64,000 nt of DNA, from the NCBI RefSeq assembly GCF_000013565.1, contig NC_007802.1, forward strand, positions 2,542,001 through 2,606,000, written 5' to 3'. Below the pieces are notes generated by a model. It did not search any database. It was not told where the DNA came from and worked only from the letters and a program-made list of their open reading frames with translations. This DNA is from Jannaschia sp. CCS1. GTDB lineage: Bacteria; Pseudomonadota; Alphaproteobacteria; Rhodobacterales; Rhodobacteraceae. This document shows positions 61,618 to 64,000 of this stretch, piece after piece (within the stretch, counting starts at the first letter, position 1; the number at the start of each line of letters is the position of its first letter). Position numbers and translations under genes: made by a program.

Positions 61618-63716
61618 CTTGTGAACGCCTGCGCGTTGCCCGCATCCACGTTGATGATGTTGCCGGTGGATTTGGCAGACAGGTCAGCGGCAAAGAAATA
61701 CGCGGCCTCAGCGATGTCTCCGGGCAGGACGGAACGCTTCAACATGGAACGGTCACGGTACATCTCTTCTAACCCCGCCTTGTCGGTCCCGTAGGTTGAC
61801 GCGCGCTGATCCAGCCATTCGCCCTGCCAGATCTTGGACCCTTGCAGGACTGCATCGGGGTTCACGACGTTGACCCGTATCCCGGCCCCCGCCCCTTCCA
61901 GCGCCAGACAACGCGCCAGATGCAACTCACTGGCCTTGGCGGTGCAATAGGCCGATGCGTTCGGACTGGCAGCCAGGCCATTTTTGGAGCCGATGAACAC
62001 GACAGAGCCCCCGATGTCCTGAGCGCGCAGTATCTTGAACGCCGCCCGGCTGACCAGAAAATATCCCGTCGACAGGATGTCCATGTTCTTCTGCCACAGT
62101 GCCAACGATGTCTCTTCCACCGGAGCGGACGACGCGATGCCTGCGTTGGACACCAGGATGTCGATCCCGCCATAGGCGACGGACGCGTCCGCGAACGCGC
62201 GCGCCACGGCATCTTCGCTGGTGACGTTCATGACAACCGCGCGGACGACATCGTCGGAGAAGCGGTCTGAGAGGGCCGCGGCCGTGGCCTCAAGCGCGCC
62301 CTCGTCAATGTCCGCAAGGACCACGCAGGCCCCTTCCGCCAGATAGCGCGCGGCGGTGGCCGACCCGATGCCCCCCGCCCCACCGGTGACCAGTGCGACA
62401 CGCCCCGCCAGCGATTTCGGCTTCGGCATCCGTTGCAGCTTGGCCTCCTCCAACAGCCAATATTCGATGTCGAAGGCCTCCTGCTCCGGCAGGCCGCAGT
62501 AGGTGCTGACGGCGCTCGCGCCGCGCATCACGTTGATGGCGTTGACGTAGAACTCGGCCGAGATCCGCGCCGTGGCCTTGTCTTTGGCGAAGGTCACCAT
62601 GCCGACGCCGGGGATCAGATAGACGACCGCATTGGGATCACGCAGGGCGGGACTGTCGTCATGTTTGCAGCGCTCGTAGTAGGCGGCATACTCATCGCGG
62701 TACGAGGCGACTTGCGCGGGCAATCCGTCCAGAACCGCGTCCACGTCCGGCTTGGCCGGATCGAAGCCCACCACAAGCGGGCGAATTTTCGTGCGCAGGA
62801 AATGATCCGGACAGGAGGTGCCGAGGGCGGCCAAGGCCTCCATATCGCGGGCGTTCACAAACTCCAGGACCGTATCGCTGTCCTCAAAATGTCCGACCAT
62901 GTGCTGCGCGCCCGAAACCATGCCCCGGATTGCAGGCATCAGACGGGCAGCTACGGCCCGGCGGTCTGTCGACGGCAAAGACGTGTGAACCGCGCCTCCA
63001 AACGCAGGCACATCGCGGGTTTTCGCCTCGAACCAATCCATCGCCTTTTGGATGACATCGACGGTCAGGGCGTAGCAGGCCTCCGCATCATCATCCCAGG
63101 TGAACAGCCCGTGGCTTTCCAGAACGACCCCCTTGGCGTCCGGGTTCTTCAGGCAGAAATCCTCCAGCCACAGCCCCAGCTCATAGCCCGGCCGCTTCCA
63201 GGGCAGCCAGCCGATGTCGTCGCCAAAAATCTCTGCGGTCAGGGCCTTGCTGTCCGCCGCCGCCGCAATGGCGATGATCGCGTCGGGGTGCATGTGGTCG
63301 ACGTGTTTCTTCGGCACATAGGCATGGAGCGGCGTGTCGATGGAGGCGGCGCGCGTGTTCAGGTTGAAGGTGCAGTGGGGCAGCAGGCCAACCATCTCAT
63401 CCTCGAACGCCACCCCGCGATAGATCCCCTTCAAGGCGCGCAGCTTATCCATGTAGAGCGTCGCGAAGCCGTCCATCTTGATGGAGCCCACGTCGCCACC
63501 CGATCCCTTGACCCACAGGACCTCGACCATATCGCCGGTCAACGGATCCTGTTCCATCACCTTGGCGGACGTGTTGCCGCCGCCGTAGTTGGTAATCCGC
63601 TTGTCGGACCCCAGAAGGTTGGAGCGGTAGAGCAGCCTTTTCGACTCGGACATCGCGGCCGCTTTGCCCGCGTCCCAAAGGGTCTTCAGGCGTGCGTTTT
63701 CAGTGGTTTCCAACAT
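61614..63716 (-). CDS. Bifunctional rhamnulose-1-phosphate aldolase/lactaldehyde (short-chain) dehydrogenase
   Basis: 700 residues. The N-terminal class II aldolase domain (about 25-400) has TNYGGGNTSAKV, the zinc-binding HVDHMHPDA (138-146) and a later ESHGLFTW. The C-terminal short-chain dehydrogenase (about 425-700) has RVALVTGGAGGIGSATA and catalytic Tyr-x-x-x-Lys in SAYCTAKASELH. The fused enzyme splits rhamnulose-1-phosphate to DHAP and L-lactaldehyde and then oxidises or reduces the aldehyde. ATG at 63716 follows GGGGGAGG; the frame extends 27 codons further without protein-like sequence. Confidence 0.94.
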   Translation of the reverse strand: MLETTENARLKTLWDAGKAAAMSESKRLLYRSNLLGSDKRITNYGGGNTSAKVMEQDPLTGDMVEVLWVKGSGGDVGSIKMDGFATLYMDKLRALKGIYRGVAFEDEMVGLLPHCTFNLNTRAASIDTPLHAYVPKKHVDHMHPDAIIAIAAAADSKALTAEIFGDDIGWLPWKRPGYELGLWLEDFCLKNPDAKGVVLESHGLFTWDDDAEACYALTVDVIQKAMDWFEAKTRDVPAFGGAVHTSLPSTDRRAVAARLMPAIRGMVSGAQHMVGHFEDSDTVLEFVNARDMEALAALGTSCPDHFLRTKIRPLVVGFDPAKPDVDAVLDGLPAQVASYRDEYAAYYERCKHDDSPALRDPNAVVYLIPGVGMVTFAKDKATARISAEFYVNAINVMRGASAVSTYCGLPEQEAFDIEYWLLEEAKLQRMPKPKSLAGRVALVTGGAGGIGSATAARYLAEGACVVLADIDEGALEATAAALSDRFSDDVVRAVVMNVTSEDAVARAFADASVAYGGIDILVSNAGIASSAPVEETSLALWQKNMDILSTGYFLVSRAAFKILRAQDIGGSVVFIGSKNGLAASPNASAYCTAKASELHLARCLALEGAGAGIRVNVVNPDAVLQGSKIWQGEWLDQRASTYGTDKAGLEEMYRDRSMLKRSVLPGDIAEAAYFFAADLSAKSTGNIINVDAGNAQAFTR

Positions 63717-63836
63717 GCATCCTCCCCCGCCTGGCACAGCCTGCCCGGCTATCAATTCACCCACAAGTTGCGGAGGCGTGGGGTCAAAGTCAATCACAAA
63801 CCGTCACAATCTGTCGCGCTGCGCCACAGAATGACC

Positions 63837-63873
63837 GATAATGACATTTACTGATTGACAGGGGCTGATAATG
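63837..63873. promoter_or_regulatory. Direct repeats in the rhamnose divergent promoter
   Basis: GATAATG occurs at 63837-63843 and 63867-63873, exactly 30 bp apart (about three helical turns), between the divergent aldolase and DeoR genes. DeoR-family proteins often bind direct repeats, so these may be operators; the motif is short and the assignment tentative. Confidence 0.35.
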
Positions 63874-63906
63874 CACGCCACGATTGAGTGGACTGGGGAG
63901 GATTCG

Positions 63907-64000
63907 ATGCACGAAAAAGAACGCCACAACGTGATCCTGAGCGCTGTGCAAGAGCGCTCAGTCGTCACTGTGGCTGATTTTTGTGCCCTGACCGGCGCGT
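63907..64000 (+). CDS. DeoR-family regulator of rhamnose genes (partial, runs off window end)
   Basis: 31 codons visible, beginning with HEKERHNVILSAVQERSVVT followed by VADFCALTGA, the start of a DeoR helix-turn-helix. GGGGAGG lies 5 bp before the ATG at 63907; an in-frame ATG at 63871 has a poorer site. Divergent from the rhamnose aldolase/isomerase operon, the arrangement expected for its regulator. Confidence 0.8.
   Translation, partial: MHEKERHNVILSAVQERSVVTVADFCALTGA

Noticed and set aside
1-64000. Mobile elements, prophage, tRNA or toxin-antitoxin genes
   Set aside because: No transposase, integrase, tRNA-like cloverleaf or toxin-antitoxin pair was recognisable; gene density and codon use are uniform.

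Overview
The window looks like a chromosomal segment of a high-GC alphaproteobacterium of the Rhodobacterales (Roseobacter/Rhodobacteraceae type). This rests on gene content: an RNase E with a long acidic insertion in its S1 domain, the alphaproteobacterial F1-ATPase zeta subunit next to purC, a soluble NAD-dependent formate dehydrogenase operon (fdsGBA-fdhD-fdsD), a methionine synthase split into separate proteins, TRAP and CUT1 transporters, and a fused rhamnulose-phosphate aldolase/dehydrogenase. Genes are tightly packed with many 4-bp ATGA overlaps. I saw no tRNA, rRNA, insertion sequence, phage gene or CRISPR array.

Layout. 1-8.3 kb is housekeeping and signalling: rne (partial), a two-TM hypothetical, a DctB/DctD-like two-component pair separated by a tandem repeat, purC-purS-purQ, and the zeta subunit. 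8.5-14.8 kb holds a homocysteine methyltransferase, a corrinoid protein and a DUF1638 protein, which together look like a split cobalamin-dependent methionine synthase, interleaved with a radical-SAM protein, a GNAT enzyme, an EamA transporter and small membrane proteins. 14.9-21.9 kb is the formate dehydrogenase operon with an upstream LysR regulator; the promoters of both carry the same T-N11-A box. 22.3-24.9 kb is an RND/MMPL permease with a small secreted partner. 25.0-29.1 kb is a CheB-CheR-PAS fusion and an unknown protein.

29.1-37.4 kb is a coherent locus: LysR regulator, D-glutamate cyclase-family protein (DUF1445), TRAP transporter (dctPQM) and fused 5-oxoprolinase. It suggests uptake and breakdown of D-glutamate/5-oxoproline-like compounds. 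37.4-43.9 kb has a YhaN/YhaO (SbcC/SbcD-like) pair, a KDG kinase and a PAS-GGDEF-EAL protein. 44.1-49.8 kb has ethanolamine ammonia-lyase (eutBC), a DUF3179 protein, and a divergent DJ-1/DUF1272 and GlxA-type regulator group.

49.8-60.4 kb is the least understood locus. Seven co-oriented genes encode a CUT1 ABC transporter plus an argininosuccinate-lyase-family enzyme, a VOC protein and an aldo/keto reductase. A divergent ROK regulator and a large PIG-L deacetylase face them. It looks like an undescribed uptake and catabolic pathway for an acylated or succinylated sugar conjugate. 60.4-64.0 kb is L-rhamnose catabolism (rhaA, rhaD-SDR fusion) with a divergent DeoR regulator running off the end. 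Two convergent gene junctions (9.8 kb and 47.8 kb) carry strings of palindromes centred on TTGCAA or a close variant.
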